64,000 nucleotides of DNA from Lysobacterales bacterium (GTDB taxonomy: Bacteria > Pseudomonadota > Gammaproteobacteria > Xanthomonadales > Xanthomonadaceae). Under the pieces are notes generated by a model. That model was not told the DNA's origin, did no database searches, and saw only the letters and a list, made by a program, of their open reading frames with translations. This document shows, piece by piece, positions 9,753 through 19,027 of the stretch. Position 1 is the stretch's first letter. Each line of letters begins with the position of its first letter. Location: contig JADCRD010000001.1 of the NCBI GenBank assembly GCA_014946745.1, forward strand, positions 1,796,427 to 1,860,426, given 5' to 3'. The position numbers were made by a program, and so were the translations under genes.

Positions 9753-12437
9753 TCAACGGGCGAGCTCGTCGGCATCGCCCTGCAGCGCAGCCAGGCGTTC
9801 TTCGGCACGCTGCACGCTGCGATGGCTGCCGTCGTACAGGGCTTGGTAGATGCGCAGCGCGTCGCTCTGCGCGGCGCGTGCCTCCTCGCGGCGCTGCAGC
9901 CCGGCCAAGGCCGCCGCTCGCGCTTCCAGCGCCTGGCCGCGTTCGTCCAATCCGCTGCCAAAGCGCTGGGCCAGCGTGCGCTCAACCGTATCGGCTTCCG
10001 CGAGTGCCGCCTCGAAGTTACCGAGCCGGGCGGCGAGGTGCGCTCGGTTGGCGCGAAGGGTCAGACACAACTGGTTCTCCAGCGTCGCAGCCGCGCGACA
10101 GCTGTCGATGGCGGCATCGAGGACCGCGGCGGCATCATCCAGGGCGTCGCGCCGGATCAGACTCAAGGCCAGCCGGCGGCGCGCGCTCTGCGCCGCCATC
10201 GCGTCATCGCCCTGGCGATCGAAAGCCGCAATCGCCTCGCGGATGCGCGCCTCCCCTTCTTCGGCGCGGCCCTCCAGCACCAGCTGCCAGCCGCTGTCGG
10301 CGAGCGCGGACGACTTCCACGGATGGTCGCCGGAAAAGTGCTGCCGGGCGATCGCCAGGCGTCGCTCCGTCAGGCGGGTCACACCGGCCGTATCGCCACG
10401 CTGTTCGAGCACGCTTTCGAGGGTGGTGAGCGCGATGGCGAGGGGGGCGGCATCCACCCCCTGCTGGCGCTCGAGCGCAGCGATCGCCTGCCGCGCAACG
10501 GGTTCGGCCTCGTCGATCAGATTGGCCTCCGCCAGCATGGTGGCCAGGTTGTACAGCGCCACGGGCACCAGCGGCTCCGCGCTCTGCGGGCCGCCGGCGA
10601 GCGCCAGGGCGCGCTGCGTGTGCAGGATCGCCGCGGACATGTCGCCCTCGTTGCGCAGCGAAACGGCCAGCGCATTGTGGGCGTTCGCCAGGGCAGCTGT
10701 GTCGGGGGGCTGGCCTCCCTGCAGGATGCGGATCGCGCGCTCGGCAAGCGGGCGGTTGGCTTCGTCGCGACCTTCCCCCGAATTGGCGGCGGCGATGTTG
10801 AGCAGGGCTTCGGCGACGGCAGGATCGTTCTCGCCGTGCGCGCGCTCGGCGATAGCGAGCGCGCGCTCGAACATGTCGCGGGCGCGCGCGAAATCGCCGC
10901 GTCCGCTGACGATTTCGCCGAAGTCATCGAGCAGCTCGCCCTGCATTGCCGGGTCGTCCGCGAACTCGCTGTCGATGCGCTTGAGCGCATCCTCGAATGC
11001 TTCCGCCATGGTGAGCGCGCCGCGCGCATCGCGACGCAGCGGATTCTCCTGCAGGAAGACCGAGATCAGGAACTCCTTGACGCGTTCGTTGCGGGTCGCC
11101 ATCTCGCGTGCGACGGCCGCTTCGCGTTCGGCACGCTGCGCCTGCGACTGCGCGACCGTCGCCTGCCACAGCGCGGTACCGAAACCCGCGATCAGCGCCA
11201 GCAGTACCGCGCTCGCGCTTCCAACCGCAAGCCGATGGCGGGCGACGAACTTGCGCATGCGATAGCGCCGCGTATCCAGCTGTGCGGCGACCGGCCGACC
11301 CGCCAACCAGCGCCGCAGGTCGTCGGCGAAGGCGGCGGCCGTGGCGTAGCGGCGTTCGGGCTCGCGACGCAGGGCGGCCAGCACGATGGTGTCGAGCTCA
11401 CCGGCAATCTCGCGCGCAAAGCGCGTCACTGTGCTGGCTGCTGCGCCGAGGGCGAGGCCGCTGCGCGCGGTGTCACGCAAGCGCAGGCTCGGGCGCTCCG
11501 CCGTTTCGTGGCGCACGCGCTCGGCGAGGCTGTGCAGCGTGGTGCTTTCGCGTTGATGCGGCAGGCTGCCCGTCAACAGTTCGTGCAGCACCACGCCGAG
11601 GGCATACACGTCGGTGGCGGTGCTGATCGGCTCGTCCAGGATCTGCTCGGGTGCCGCGTACGCCGGTGACATCACGCGCATGCCGGTGGCGGTTTCGTCG
11701 AGACCGGAATCCACCTGCATCAGCTTGGCGATGCCGAAGTCCAGCAGATGCACACGGCCCTGCGCGTCCACCAGAATGTTCGAGGGCTTGAGGTCACGGT
11801 GCACGACCAGCCGGTTCTGCGCGTAGGCCACCGCTTCAGCGACGTCTGCCAGCAGGGCCACCCGCGCGCGCACGTCGAGATTGTTGCGGCGCGCGTACTC
11901 GTTCAGCGGCAGGCCTTCCACCCGCTCCATCGCGTACCAGGGCGTGCCGTCGTCGGCGACACCGCCGTCAATGAAGCGGGCGATGGCGGGATGCGACAGC
12001 TCCGCGAGGATGCGCCGCTCCTGCACGAACCTTCGCAGGCGGTCTTCCCCATCGATGCCGCGCAGCAGCAGCTTGAGCGCGACCTCCTGCTGGAAGTCGC
12101 CTTCGTGCCGCTGTGCCAGCCAGACCTCACCCATGCCGCCACGCCCCAGCAGGCGGTCGAGCTGAAACGGCCCAATGCGCTTGCCCGCCGCACCTGCGAT
12201 CGCGACTCGCGCATCCGAGACCCGGTCGACCAGGGTTGCCGCGACCTCTCGGAAGCCGCGATCGATCACGCTCTCGGGCGTCGCGTCAGCGCGCAGAAGG
12301 CGGGTCAGTTCCTCGGCCAGCGCCGGATCCTCGGCGCGTAGCGCACGCAGCCGCGCCGCCTGCGCCGACGGATCGAGGTCGACCAGCGCATCGAACTGGG
12401 CCAGCGCCCGCAGCGCAACATCAGGTATCGATGGCAT
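9753..12437 (-). CDS. Membrane-bound Ser/Thr protein kinase with C-terminal TPR repeats
   Basis: An 894-residue protein. The N-terminal ~70 residues hold a small helical segment seen in kinases linked to ECF sigma factors. A complete Hanks-type kinase follows: glycine loop LGRGGMGEV (about 98-105), ALK lysine near 122, HRDLKPSN at 213-220, DFG at 233-235 and an APE motif (AAPEQ). A single membrane helix lies near 404-424 (VGSASAVLLALIAGFGTALW), followed by a coiled segment and a long TPR-rich region to the C-terminus. The ATG at 12437 lies inside the end of the ECF sigma gene (17-base overlap), so both are translated together. This arrangement is a known ECF-kinase signalling module; targets and stimulus are unknown. 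Confidence 0.9.
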   Translation of the reverse strand: MPSIPDVALRALAQFDALVDLDPSAQAARLRALRAEDPALAEELTRLLRADATPESVIDRGFREVAATLVDRVSDARVAIAGAAGKRIGPFQLDRLLGRGGMGEVWLAQRHEGDFQQEVALKLLLRGIDGEDRLRRFVQERRILAELSHPAIARFIDGGVADDGTPWYAMERVEGLPLNEYARRNNLDVRARVALLADVAEAVAYAQNRLVVHRDLKPSNILVDAQGRVHLLDFGIAKLMQVDSGLDETATGMRVMSPAYAAPEQILDEPISTATDVYALGVVLHELLTGSLPHQRESTTLHSLAERVRHETAERPSLRLRDTARSGLALGAAASTVTRFAREIAGELDTIVLAALRREPERRYATAAAFADDLRRWLAGRPVAAQLDTRRYRMRKFVARHRLAVGSASAVLLALIAGFGTALWQATVAQSQAQRAEREAAVAREMATRNERVKEFLISVFLQENPLRRDARGALTMAEAFEDALKRIDSEFADDPAMQGELLDDFGEIVSGRGDFARARDMFERALAIAERAHGENDPAVAEALLNIAAANSGEGRDEANRPLAERAIRILQGGQPPDTAALANAHNALAVSLRNEGDMSAAILHTQRALALAGGPQSAEPLVPVALYNLATMLAEANLIDEAEPVARQAIAALERQQGVDAAPLAIALTTLESVLEQRGDTAGVTRLTERRLAIARQHFSGDHPWKSSALADSGWQLVLEGRAEEGEARIREAIAAFDRQGDDAMAAQSARRRLALSLIRRDALDDAAAVLDAAIDSCRAAATLENQLCLTLRANRAHLAARLGNFEAALAEADTVERTLAQRFGSGLDERGQALEARAAALAGLQRREEARAAQSDALRIYQALYDGSHRSVQRAEERLAALQGDADELAR

Positions 12438-13017
12438 CCAGCAGCTCTCCCTGTTCGCAACCGGACTCACCCAGGCGAGATTGCAGGAACGCGCGCGCGC
12501 GGCGGAAATCGCGCTTCAAGGTGGCTGGCGACAGATCCAGCACTTCGCCCGACTCCTCCAGCGTCAGGCCGGCGAAGAAGCGCAGCTCGACCAGCCGCGC
12601 AAGACGCGGGTCCAGAGTCTCCAACGCGTCCATGGCTTGGCTGAGCGCCACCATCTGCTCGTGCCTCAGGGCATCGCCAGAGAGGCCCTCCACCGCGCCC
12701 AGCGTGGTCTCCGCGGCGCCGGCACCGCGCTTGATGGCCAGGCGTTCGCGCGCGTGGTCGACAGCGATCTGCCGCATGGCCCGCGCCGCCACCGCGAAGA
12801 AATGGGCGCGGTCGTTGATCGCGAGCGCGGCAGGCTTGGCCAAGCGGAAATAGGCTTCGTGAACCAGGGACGTACTGCCAAGCCCACCGCCCTCGCCGCG
12901 GCGAACCTGGGCCTTGGCGAGTCCGTGCAGGTCGGCGTACACCGCGCGGAACAGCTGGTCTGCGGCTTCACGATCGCCGTCGCGCGCACGCGCGATCCAC
13001 TGCGTGACTTCGGTCAT
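12421..13017 (-). CDS. ECF-type RNA polymerase sigma factor
   Basis: A 198-residue sigma-70 family factor of extracytoplasmic-function type. It has a region 2 (DQLFRAVYADLHGLAKAQVRR, STSLVHEAYFRLA, ...RAHFFAVAARAMRQIAVDHAR) and a region 4 (LDPRLARLVELRFFAGLTLEESGEVLDLSPATLKRDFRRARAFL). The STSLVHEAYLRL pattern marks the ECF subgroup usually found beside Ser/Thr kinases, where the kinase replaces the usual anti-sigma factor. No anti-sigma gene is present; the overlapping downstream gene is exactly such a kinase. The ATG at 13017 is preceded by a G-rich ribosome site; longer in-frame starts upstream add low-complexity arginine-rich sequence and were rejected. Confidence 0.9.
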   Translation of the reverse strand: MTEVTQWIARARDGDREAADQLFRAVYADLHGLAKAQVRRGEGGGLGSTSLVHEAYFRLAKPAALAINDRAHFFAVAARAMRQIAVDHARERLAIKRGAGAAETTLGAVEGLSGDALRHEQMVALSQAMDALETLDPRLARLVELRFFAGLTLEESGEVLDLSPATLKRDFRRARAFLQSRLGESGCEQGELLDAIDT

Positions 13018-13202
13018 GCCCCGCCCCCGTTCGGCCCGAGGCGGACGCTGACATAGCGCGGAGTAGCGCGCAATCACCGGGCGCTGCGGCGTCCGCGCCT
13101 GTCGTGACTCAGGCGCCGATGTGCTCTCACCGATACAGCGCGAGGGCGGAGCGAGGCGCCAACGTCTTGCCCGCCTCGGCATCGGGTTCTGACGCGCAGA
13201 CA

Positions 13203-15731
13203 TCACTCGAAGCCGTTGGCGAACAGTGCAGCCGGCTGTGCGCCGTCGAACTCGGCCAGCGCGAACGGCGAGAGTGAATCGACCACGCCGCAGACCTGCC
13301 GCGGCACGCCTGGCTGGTCGATGCGCAGCGTGGTGCGATCCACCCACTGGCCGTTCTCGCCGTGCAGCAGGCGCAGCTGCAGGAAAGTCGCCGCGGGCAC
13401 GCCGGCCGGCACCGCGATACAAACGGTCAGTGGCGGCTCGATGCGTGCGGTGGTCGTGATCTCGAAGGCCGGACAGGTGCTGCACAGGGAGTAGCCGGCC
13501 GGCATCGCGCCGGGATCGGGCTGGATCCGCGTGAACGAGGTACTGCCCTCGCCGCTGACCCCGGCGAACTCGACAGAGACGTCCGGCGCCCGAACGGTCA
13601 CCGGTGCACCGACCGCGGTCGCAGCATCGAAGGCAGGATCGCAGGCATCGCCGATTCCGTCGGCGTCGGCGTCGGCCTGCGGGGCCAGCGTTGGGCGGTC
13701 GTAGTTGGTGCCGCGGGTGATCTGGCGCAGGCCCGTGCCGTCGCGGTTCATCGCGTGCAGCTGGAGGCTGCCGTCGTAGTCGGCCATGAACACGATCTGC
13801 GCGCCATCGGGCGAGAAGATGGGCCTGGATTCGCGGAAGGTGGTGCGCGTGATGCGCTGCGGGTCGGTGCCGTCGGCGCGCATGGTGTAGATCTCGCCGT
13901 TGGTGGCCGCACCGTCGCGGTAGGAGATGAACACGATCCGGCTGCCGTCCGGGCTGTACGTCGCTTCCATGTCGATCCCGGCCGTGGTGGTAAGACGGAC
14001 CTCGTCGGTGCCGTCGGTGCGGATCGAATAGATATCGCGATTATTGCCCGTGAGAATGTCGCGCACGGTGTCGAAGGCGATGCGCGTGCCGTCGCGGTTG
14101 AACACCGGGTTGTTGGCCTGTCCGTTGAAGCCCTGGCTGGTCGTGAGCCTGAGCGGATTGCTGCCGTCGGCATCCATGACCCAGACATTGCGACGGAACC
14201 CGTTCATCGACGGGCGTGTCCCCAGGAACGCGATCCGGATGCCGTCGGGGCTGAACGCGGGCTCTTCGTCGGCGCCGGCGACGCTGGTGAGGCGGACTAC
14301 GCCGCTGCCGTCGGCGTTCATCCGGTAAATCTCGAAGTCGTTGGCGGCGCGACTCGAGGAGAAGATGATGTGCCGGCCGGTGGCGTCGAAGCGCGGTTGC
14401 ACGTCGGCCGCGGAGCTGGTGGTGAGGCGGACCTGCTGCGAACCGTCGTAGTTCATCGTCCACACGTCGAGCGGCGCCAGTTCCACCGCGATGCGATAGC
14501 CGTTGGGCACCGCGGGGCAGGAATCGGCGCCGTCGATCACGCCGTCGCCGTCGACGTCGGGTCGGCCGAAGGCCCCGAAGGGCACGTTGTCCGTGGCGCT
14601 GCCGTAGGTCACTGCGTTGCCGCCGTCGAGATCCACCACCCGCGTGGCATTGGTGCAGTCGCCGCCGCTGGAGAAACACAACTGGAACGCGACGCGACTG
14701 CCGTCGGGACTGAACCGCGCATTGTTGACGAACACGCGGTCCGCCGCCGGGTCCTCGTAGAGCGCAACCACGCCGCTGCCGTCGGTGCGTGCGAGGTACA
14801 GCGCCGGGGGCACGGTGAGGCCCACCGGATCGGGCCGGTTGATGAACAGCACGCGGCTGCCGTCGGGACTCACCACCAGGCCGGACTTGCCACCGACGAT
14901 GTTGGTCAGGCGAAGCCCGCCGCCGCCATTGCCATCCATGCGGTACAGGTCGTTGAACCGCGGCCCCTGCGTCGCGGCACGGCCGGAGGCGTAGACGATG
15001 CGGCCATCGGGCAGGTACACCGGCTCGTCGTTGAACCGGCTGTCGATATCGGGGTCGGTCAGGGGGACGACCGTGTTGCCATCCAGCGTGGACCGATACA
15101 CCTGCCGCGACCCGCTCGTGCCGGCCAGCGAGGTGAACACCACGAATTGGCCATCAGGGCTGAACGCCGGCTTTTCCTGCTGGTTGGCGGTGGGATCGTT
15201 GCTGACCGGTGGCGCTGTCGTCAGCAGGCGCTGGTTGCCGCCGTCGTTGTCCATCAGCCAGATCTTGTCGTCGAGATCGGTCGGGCCGCAGTTGCGCTGG
15301 TAGGCGATTCGCGCGCCGTCGGGCGAGAGCGCGAACTCGTCCGTGAAGCAGCCATCCTCGGTCAGATTGTCCAGTCCCGTGCCATCGACCCGGATCCTGA
15401 ACACATTGGTGTCGAAGTTGCTCGTCGCCGAGGCGATGAAATAGAGGTGGCGCGAGGTGGCATCAAAGCGCAAGCCCCGGACGAAGTTGCCGCTGGACGG
15501 TCCGAAATCCGCCAGCAGGGTGCGCCGCGCACCGTCGAATTCCTGCAGCCACAGCCGGTACGACTGCGCGCCGTCGCGCACGTATTCGCCCCAGGCCACG
15601 CGTCCGCATTCGAAGCCTGCGCTGCAGTCGACCTGGGCGTGGGCGAGCTGCGTGCTGATCCCGAGAAGCATCAGCGCGCGCAGTGCCCAGGCCTGCGGCG
15701 TGACAGAAGCAGCGTTGGATTCGATGCGCAT
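13203..15731 (-). CDS. Large secreted TolB-like beta-propeller protein with FANGFE C-terminus
   Basis: An 842-residue exported protein with a signal peptide (ALRALMLLGISTQLAHA). At least ten PD40/WD40-like repeats are visible, each with a turn such as SPDGSRVAF, SPDGQFVVF or SPDGIRIAF followed by an L/MDxDGxN-type turn, implying one or two propellers. Acidic thrombospondin-type-3-like calcium motifs occur in the middle (DVDGDGVIDGADSCP) and near the end (DADADGIGDACDP). After a beta domain the protein stops at AALFANGFE, nearly the same ending as the M36 protease in this window. A ribosome site AGGA precedes ATG 15731. Probably surface-associated or periplasmic; the ligand is unknown. Confidence 0.82.
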   Translation of the reverse strand: MRIESNAASVTPQAWALRALMLLGISTQLAHAQVDCSAGFECGRVAWGEYVRDGAQSYRLWLQEFDGARRTLLADFGPSSGNFVRGLRFDATSRHLYFIASATSNFDTNVFRIRVDGTGLDNLTEDGCFTDEFALSPDGARIAYQRNCGPTDLDDKIWLMDNDGGNQRLLTTAPPVSNDPTANQQEKPAFSPDGQFVVFTSLAGTSGSRQVYRSTLDGNTVVPLTDPDIDSRFNDEPVYLPDGRIVYASGRAATQGPRFNDLYRMDGNGGGGLRLTNIVGGKSGLVVSPDGSRVLFINRPDPVGLTVPPALYLARTDGSGVVALYEDPAADRVFVNNARFSPDGSRVAFQLCFSSGGDCTNATRVVDLDGGNAVTYGSATDNVPFGAFGRPDVDGDGVIDGADSCPAVPNGYRIAVELAPLDVWTMNYDGSQQVRLTTSSAADVQPRFDATGRHIIFSSSRAANDFEIYRMNADGSGVVRLTSVAGADEEPAFSPDGIRIAFLGTRPSMNGFRRNVWVMDADGSNPLRLTTSQGFNGQANNPVFNRDGTRIAFDTVRDILTGNNRDIYSIRTDGTDEVRLTTTAGIDMEATYSPDGSRIVFISYRDGAATNGEIYTMRADGTDPQRITRTTFRESRPIFSPDGAQIVFMADYDGSLQLHAMNRDGTGLRQITRGTNYDRPTLAPQADADADGIGDACDPAFDAATAVGAPVTVRAPDVSVEFAGVSGEGSTSFTRIQPDPGAMPAGYSLCSTCPAFEITTTARIEPPLTVCIAVPAGVPAATFLQLRLLHGENGQWVDRTTLRIDQPGVPRQVCGVVDSLSPFALAEFDGAQPAALFANGFE

Positions 15732-16019
15732 CGGACGTTCCTGGCTTGAGTCGATCAAGGCGACACTGACTCGCCTTTCGATACCCACGGAGGAAGTCGC
15801 TGCGAGGGCTCATCCTGGTGACGCTTCACCCCATCGCCAGCCGGGCCTGCGGGTGCGAGACGCCCGCACGAGCCTCCAGCCCGGATCGGGTTCAGCGACC
15901 CGCCGACCCATGACTTCGACGGCCGTTCGCCTTGAGGCCTATTGCGCGCCCTGCCGCGCGTGCCCAGCCTATGCGGCTTCGCCGCGCCCGCGGCCTTCGA
16001 CTGAATCCACGCCGTGGCC

Positions 16020-16955
16020 ATGACGCCTGCGACCCGCGCCCAGCTGCAGATCCACTTCTGCGTGATGCTCTGGGGCTTCACCGCTATTCTCGGCAAGCTG
16101 ATCACCCTGACCGCGCTGCCGCTGGTGTGGTGGCGGATGCTGCTGGTGACTGCCGCGCTGGCGCTGGTGCCGGCCGTCTGGCGCAGCCTGCGCAGGATGT
16201 GCGCGCGGCAGGTGTGGATCTATGCCGGCATCGGCGCCCTGGTGTCTCTGCACTGGCTGACCTTCTACGGCTCGATCAAGCTCTCCAACGCCTCGGTCGG
16301 CGCGACCTGCATGGCGCTGGGGCCGGTGTTCCTGGCCTTCATCGAACCCTGGATCGCGAAGCGTCCCTTTTCGCGCGGTGAGCTGGCGCTGGGCATCGCC
16401 GTGCTGCCGGGTGTGGCGCTGGTGGTCGGCGGCGTGCCGGTGGAGATGCGTGCCGGTATCGCGATGGGCGCATTGTCCGCCTTCATCGTGGCACTGTTCT
16501 CGGCGCTCAACAAACGCTACGTCGAGGACGGCGAGCCGCTGACGGTGACTGCGATCGAGCTCGGTGCGGGCACGCTCACCCTGACCCTGCTAGCGCCGCT
16601 GCTGCTGCTTGTGTTTCCGCTGCCGGCCGAAGGGGGCCTGATTCCCGACAGCAAGGATTTCGCCTTCCTGCTGGCGCTGTCGCTCGGCTGCACCCTGCTG
16701 CCCTTCACCCTGAGCCTGGTGGCACTGCGCCACATGAGCGCGTTCTCGGCGCAGATGGCGATCAACCTGGAGCCGGTGTACGCCATCCTGCTGGCGATGC
16801 TGCTGTTCAACGAGCAGCGCGAGCTGGATGCGAGCTTCTACGGCGGTGTGGCGATCCTGCTGCTGGCGGTGTTCGCGCAGCCACTTCTGCGCAGGCCACT
16901 CGCGCCAACGCATGCGGAGAATGCGGGCGTGGGTGAGGCCAAGGACATCGGCTGA
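16020..16955 (+). CDS. EamA/DMT-superfamily transporter
   Basis: A 311-residue inner-membrane protein with about ten hydrophobic helices in two repeated EamA halves (first half: FCVMLWGFTAILGKLITL ... LVSLHWLTFYGSIKLSNASVG; second half: GIAMGALSAFIVALFSALNKRYV ... FNEQRELDASFYGGVAILLLA). The family exports amino acids and related metabolites; the substrate here cannot be read from sequence. Either the ATG at 16020 or the GTG at 16014 may start it; neither has a strong ribosome site. It runs toward the response regulator gene, ending 30 bases short of it. Confidence 0.85.
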   Translation: MTPATRAQLQIHFCVMLWGFTAILGKLITLTALPLVWWRMLLVTAALALVPAVWRSLRRMCARQVWIYAGIGALVSLHWLTFYGSIKLSNASVGATCMALGPVFLAFIEPWIAKRPFSRGELALGIAVLPGVALVVGGVPVEMRAGIAMGALSAFIVALFSALNKRYVEDGEPLTVTAIELGAGTLTLTLLAPLLLLVFPLPAEGGLIPDSKDFAFLLALSLGCTLLPFTLSLVALRHMSAFSAQMAINLEPVYAILLAMLLFNEQRELDASFYGGVAILLLAVFAQPLLRRPLAPTHAENAGVGEAKDIG

Positions 16956-16985
16956 GCGCAGTCCAAGCCCGCGCCACCGCGCGGA

Positions 16986-17627
16986 TCAGACGAGTTTCAG
17001 CTCGAACGCCTTCAGCACCGCGCGCGTGCGGTCGCGCACGCCGAGCTTGCTGAGGATGTTGGAGACGTGGTTCTTGACCGTGCCTTCCGCCACGCCCAGC
17101 GAATTGGCGATTTCCTTGTTGCTATAGCCGCCCGCCATCAGACGCAGGATCTCGGTTTCGCGGTCGGTCAGCGGGTCCGGACGGTCCAGGCTGGTGAAGT
17201 CGTTCTGCATGCGCTCCAGGCCCGACAGCAGGCGCTGGGTCACCACCGGCTGCACCAGCGAACCGCCGGCGGCGACGGTCTGCACCGCGTCGACGAGCTG
17301 TTCCAGCGAGACGTCCTTCAGCAGGTAGCCGCGAGCGCCGAGCTTGATGCCCTGCAGAACCAGCTGGTCATCGTCGAAGGTGGTGAGGATGATCGTGGCC
17401 GGCACCGAGCCGCGCTCGCTCAGGTGCTGCAGGGTCTCGATGCCCGACATCACCGGCATGCGCATGTCGAGCAGCACCACATCGGGCTTGACCTCGTCGA
17501 TCTTCTCCAGGCCCTGCTTGCCGTCACTGGCCTCGGCCACCACCCGGATGTTGTCGGACAGCTCAAGCAGCGAGCGGATGCCCTGGCGCACCAGGGTTTG
17601 GTCGTCGACCAGGCAGACGCGGATCAT
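16986..17627 (-). CDS. NarL/FixJ-type response regulator
   Basis: A 213-residue two-component regulator. The receiver domain has the acidic pair VDDQ near residue 8, the phosphorylated Asp54 in VVLLDMRMPVMSG, Thr in TTFDDD and Lys in LLKDVS. The C-terminal LuxR-type helix-turn-helix (about 145-205) has LTDRETEILRLMAGGYSNKEIANSLGVAEGTVKNHVSNILSKL. The start ATG overlaps the end of the kinase gene by 4 bases. It should bind DNA as a dimer when phosphorylated; its targets are not visible here, though a role in controlling the neighbouring transporter is possible. Confidence 0.94.
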   Translation of the reverse strand: MIRVCLVDDQTLVRQGIRSLLELSDNIRVVAEASDGKQGLEKIDEVKPDVVLLDMRMPVMSGIETLQHLSERGSVPATIILTTFDDDQLVLQGIKLGARGYLLKDVSLEQLVDAVQTVAAGGSLVQPVVTQRLLSGLERMQNDFTSLDRPDPLTDRETEILRLMAGGYSNKEIANSLGVAEGTVKNHVSNILSKLGVRDRTRAVLKAFELKLV

Positions 17628-18772
17628 GCGGGGGTCTCCACGGGAAGGTGCAGGCGCAGGGCGAAGCCCTGGCCCGGTGCGGTTTCGATCTCAAGTGTGC
17701 CGGCGAACTCGGCGACGCGCTCGCGCATGCCGCGCAGGCCGTTACCGGCGCTGACCGCATCGGCGCCGCGGCCATCGTCGCGTGCTTCCAGGCGCACGCC
17801 CGTGGCGTCGCTGGCAATCCGCAGGTCGAGGCGCTGCGCGCCGGAATGGCGGGCGGCATTGGTGATGATCTCCTGGGTGGCGCGCAGCAGCACCTGGGCG
17901 CGCCCGGGGTCGCTGATCCGGAAGTCGGCCGGCACATCCAGACGCACGTCCAGCGAAGGCACGCCGTCGACCAGACTGAACAGGGCCTCGCGCAGATCGA
18001 TGGCATCGTCCTGGCGCAGCTGGCTCACCGCTTCGCGCACATCGGACAACAGCAGCTTGGCCAGCGACTGCGCCTGCTTGACGTGCTCGCGCGCCTTGCC
18101 CTCGCAGAGATGGGTGGCGACTTCAAGGTTCAGGCTGAGCGCGGTGAGGTGATGGCCGAGCAGATCGTGCAGTTCGCGCGAGATGCGCGAGCGCTCATTC
18201 AGCCGCGAGCTCTCGGCCAGCAGCGCGCGGGTGGCGCGCAGCTCGGAGTTCAGGCGGCGCTGCTCCTCGCGGGCGTCCATCTGCCGGCGCGCGACCACGC
18301 TGGTGAGAAACACGAAGCTCGAATAGCCGAACAGCAGCACCGCCTGCAGCGGTGCGCTGATCCAGTCGAAGCCGTCGATCTGCAGGAACACCGGAATCAG
18401 CGCGCTGTGCTGGCCGACCAGCCAGACCAGGCCCCAGCCCAGCGACAGGAACCAGGGCAGCAGGCCCGCGATGACGATCAGGAAGGCCCCGGACAAGCCC
18501 GACTCGGTGAAGTGGCCGATGCCGATCGCCGACACCGTCAGCAAGGCAAGCAGGAGCAGGTGCAGCCAGCGGGCGCGCGGCCGCGCGCCCGGCGAGCGCG
18601 TCAGCAGCCAGTAGCAGATGCCGAAGGTGAGGTAGCAGATGCGCCACCACACCAGATCGCTGCCGGTGATGTCCTGTTGGAACAGGTCGATCAGCAGCGG
18701 CACGCCCATGCAGCCCCAGGTGAAGAGGCCTGCGAAGCGCAGCAGCTGCATCGGATTCAGGCGGGCGAGCAT
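17624..18772 (-). CDS. DesK-like membrane sensor histidine kinase
   Basis: A 382-residue sensor kinase with about five to six membrane helices in the first 160 residues, no large periplasmic loop, then a HisKA_3 dimerisation domain with the phospho-accepting His202 in ISRELHDLLGHHLTALSL, and an HATPase domain (N-box near EIITNAARHSGA, G-box GNGLRGMRERV). This is the layout of DesK/LiaS-like kinases that sense the membrane itself. It pairs with the overlapping NarL-type regulator. Bases 18773-18825 upstream show no obvious gene. Confidence 0.92.
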   Translation of the reverse strand: MLARLNPMQLLRFAGLFTWGCMGVPLLIDLFQQDITGSDLVWWRICYLTFGICYWLLTRSPGARPRARWLHLLLLALLTVSAIGIGHFTESGLSGAFLIVIAGLLPWFLSLGWGLVWLVGQHSALIPVFLQIDGFDWISAPLQAVLLFGYSSFVFLTSVVARRQMDAREEQRRLNSELRATRALLAESSRLNERSRISRELHDLLGHHLTALSLNLEVATHLCEGKAREHVKQAQSLAKLLLSDVREAVSQLRQDDAIDLREALFSLVDGVPSLDVRLDVPADFRISDPGRAQVLLRATQEIITNAARHSGAQRLDLRIASDATGVRLEARDDGRGADAVSAGNGLRGMRERVAEFAGTLEIETAPGQGFALRLHLPVETPA

Positions 18773-18825
18773 CCGCGCATCATAGGCGGGGCACCACGCG
18801 GGGCACCCTGCCTGTGGTCATGAGC

Positions 18826-19023
18826 GGGGATTGGGGATTGGGGATTGGGGATTCGTGTGATCGCCATCGCGAGCGTCAGTCGTCGTGGCCACAGTGGACC
18901 CAGCCAAGGCGGGCTCTATCCCCGGGGCAGCAAGGCCACGCGGCGTGTCAACCTTCGGTCGAATCCCGAATCCCCAATCCCCAATCCCCAATCCCCAATC
19001 CCCAATCCCCAATCCCCAATCCC
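18826..19023. repeat. Inverted GGGGATT / AATCCCC heptamer arrays around a 108-bp core
   Basis: Four tandem GGGGATT units (18826-18853) face seven AATCCCC units plus degenerate copies (AATCCCG at 18962-18968, units to 19017, partial to 19023). Together they form a long inverted repeat around a 108-base core that shows no gene. The right array ends 5 bases before the stop codon of the M13 gene. A second locus of the same build lies at 50040-50192. Tandem GGGATT-type arrays are known in Xanthomonadaceae intergenic DNA. Confidence 0.9.
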
Positions 19024-19027
19024 AGCT

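Noticed and set aside
12421-13485. A long form (354 codons) of the ECF sigma factor
   Set aside because: The extra N-terminal part is arginine-rich and unlike any sigma region; the ATG at 13017 gives the normal length.
18826-19023. The heptamer arrays as a CRISPR array
   Set aside because: Units are 7 bases without spacers and are arranged as inverted arms; there are no cas genes.
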